From NCBI GenBank assembly GCA_030638185.1, contig DAOWFD010000122.1:1-6256 (forward strand): a DNA stretch of 6,256 nucleotides, read 5' to 3'. Made by a program: the position numbers and the translations under genes. The first letter of the stretch is position 1; each line of letters opens with the position of its first letter. The notes beneath the pieces are model-generated. The model searched no databases. It saw only the letters and a program-made list of their open reading frames with translations, and was not told the origin of the DNA. The DNA comes from Candidatus Aegiribacteria sp. GTDB lineage: Bacteria; Fermentibacterota; Fermentibacteria; Fermentibacterales; JCC-6. Of the stretch, positions 5,864 through 6,256 are shown piece by piece.

Positions 5864-5904
5864 GTGTTTTTGAGATTGTAATATTTCTCGTCTTCAAAAA
5901 TATT
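5864..5904. terminator. AT-rich stem-loop between convergent genes; weak terminator candidate
   Basis: Two alternative stems are visible: TTTTTGA (5867-5873) with TCAAAAA (5894-5900), and AATATTT (5880-5886) with AAATATT (5898-5904). Both lack GC pairs at the base, and neither is followed by a clear T run. The location, about 40 bp after the operon stop and before a convergent gene, is right for a shared terminator, but the strength is doubtful. Confidence 0.25.
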
Positions 5905-5962
5905 GTTTATCCAGTACAGGAAGCTCCATTCAATTCATTCGTGTTATAAAATAGGAAAATCC

Positions 5963-6211
5963 TTATTCAGAATCCTTCTTTATTCTGAATTTGAAAATAC
6001 ACCAGTCACCCTCTTTTACCATTAAAGGTGTTGCCCGTTCCTTGACCAACTGAATATCTTCGCTTTTCCAGATCTCGTTGTTGAATGATTCAATAAGTGA
6101 TGGGAATGGGCATAGAGTACCCTTTAATTCAGCCTCGCCAACTCCTTTTGGGCAGAATTTACAGGTGCTGTTTCTTATACTGATCAGGATATCTTCATTA
6201 TCCTTTTTCAT
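5963..6211 (-). CDS. Small cysteine-containing protein of unknown function
   Basis: The protein is 82 aa and I start it at the ATG at 6211-6209, which has AGGAGA (6224-6219) with a 7-nt spacer. An in-frame TTG at 6247 would add 12 residues but has no such site. There is no signal peptide or membrane segment, so it should be cytoplasmic. Four cysteines are present: Cys17 and Cys20 (TCKFCPKG, 16-23), Cys34 (GTLCPFPSL, 31-39) and Cys71 (EGDWCIFKFRIKK, 67-79). The CxxC plus two further cysteines could bind a metal or an iron-sulfur cluster. The pattern of an N-terminal strand, Cys-Pro, Gly, then LCP and a C-terminal strand loosely recalls the small TIGR04076-type proteins, but the match is weak and not relied on. 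It is convergent with the glm operon and shows no functional link to it. Confidence 0.7.
   Translation of the reverse strand: MKKDNEDILISIRNSTCKFCPKGVGEAELKGTLCPFPSLIESFNNEIWKSEDIQLVKERATPLMVKEGDWCIFKFRIKKDSE
5965..5990 (-). terminator. Perfect 9-bp inverted repeat at the 3' end of the small Cys protein gene
   Basis: ATTCAGAAT (5965-5973) is the exact reverse complement of ATTCTGAAT (5982-5990), with an 8-nt loop. It covers the last codons and part of the stop codon of the minus-strand gene. On that strand the hairpin is followed by AAGGATTTTCCTATTTT, with two short T runs, so it could help end transcription or protect the 3' end. The stem is AT-rich, so confidence is low. Confidence 0.3.
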
Positions 6212-6256
6212 TTCGATATCTCCTGAAATAGGTAATACTTTATTCAATACCTTAAG

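Noticed and set aside
5851..5957. 8-bp inverted repeat TTCCTATT / AATAGGAA about 90 bp apart
   Set aside because: It is short and AT-rich, with no extension of the pairing, and is compatible with chance.
6212..6247. TTG 6247 as the start of the small Cys protein
   Set aside because: The ATG at 6211 has AGGAGA at ideal spacing; the TTG has too little visible upstream sequence and would place that site inside the gene.

Overview
The window looks like ordinary chromosome of an uncultured bacterium with moderate GC content. The phosphohexomutase carries a GGEGNGG sugar loop, which I associate with archaeal and Bacteroidetes-like GlmM rather than the GGEQSGH form common in Proteobacteria and Firmicutes. 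A secreted beta-rich protein with a Trp-Gly-containing tail also fits the wider FCB (Fibrobacteres-Chlorobi-Bacteroidetes) assemblage. This placement is an inference with low confidence. There is no phage, transposase, CRISPR array, tRNA or rRNA in the window.

Layout. Positions 63-911 on the minus strand encode a secreted, beta-propeller-like protein with its own sigma70-type promoter (963-992). Positions 912-1714 form a gene-poor stretch of about 800 bases. Its right part holds an extended -10 promoter (1485-1493), three copies of the 9-mer TTACATTTC, a 13-bp palindrome, and a leader of about 215 nt. Positions 1715-5822 hold a tight plus-strand operon: phosphoglucosamine mutase (glmM), glutamine-fructose-6-phosphate aminotransferase (glmS, overlapping glmM by 13 bp) and a YihY/BrkB-family membrane protein that begins 2 nt after the glmS stop. 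A short convergent intergenic region follows, then a small cysteine-containing protein on the minus strand (5963-6211).

How the genes work together. GlmS makes glucosamine-6-phosphate from fructose-6-phosphate and glutamine. GlmM isomerises it to glucosamine-1-phosphate, the precursor of UDP-GlcNAc for peptidoglycan and outer-membrane glycans. The membrane protein is co-transcribed and probably translationally coupled, but its biochemical role is unknown.

Most interesting signal. The glmM leader carries a long-range inverted repeat (1541-1559 with 1685-1703, 18 of 19 positions pairing in RNA, plus a 5-bp outer helix 1531-1535 with 1708-1712). It would bury both a perfect upstream AGGAGG and the glmM ribosome binding site. 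Between and within the arms lie three overlapping micro-ORFs, two of them joined by ATGA overlaps, the last ending on the glmM start codon. This suggests a translation-controlled switch on amino-sugar synthesis. A second point is that the YihY-family gene has no ATG, GTG or TTG start that keeps its conserved N-terminus; a CTG at 4887 with a well-spaced GGAG is the best start.
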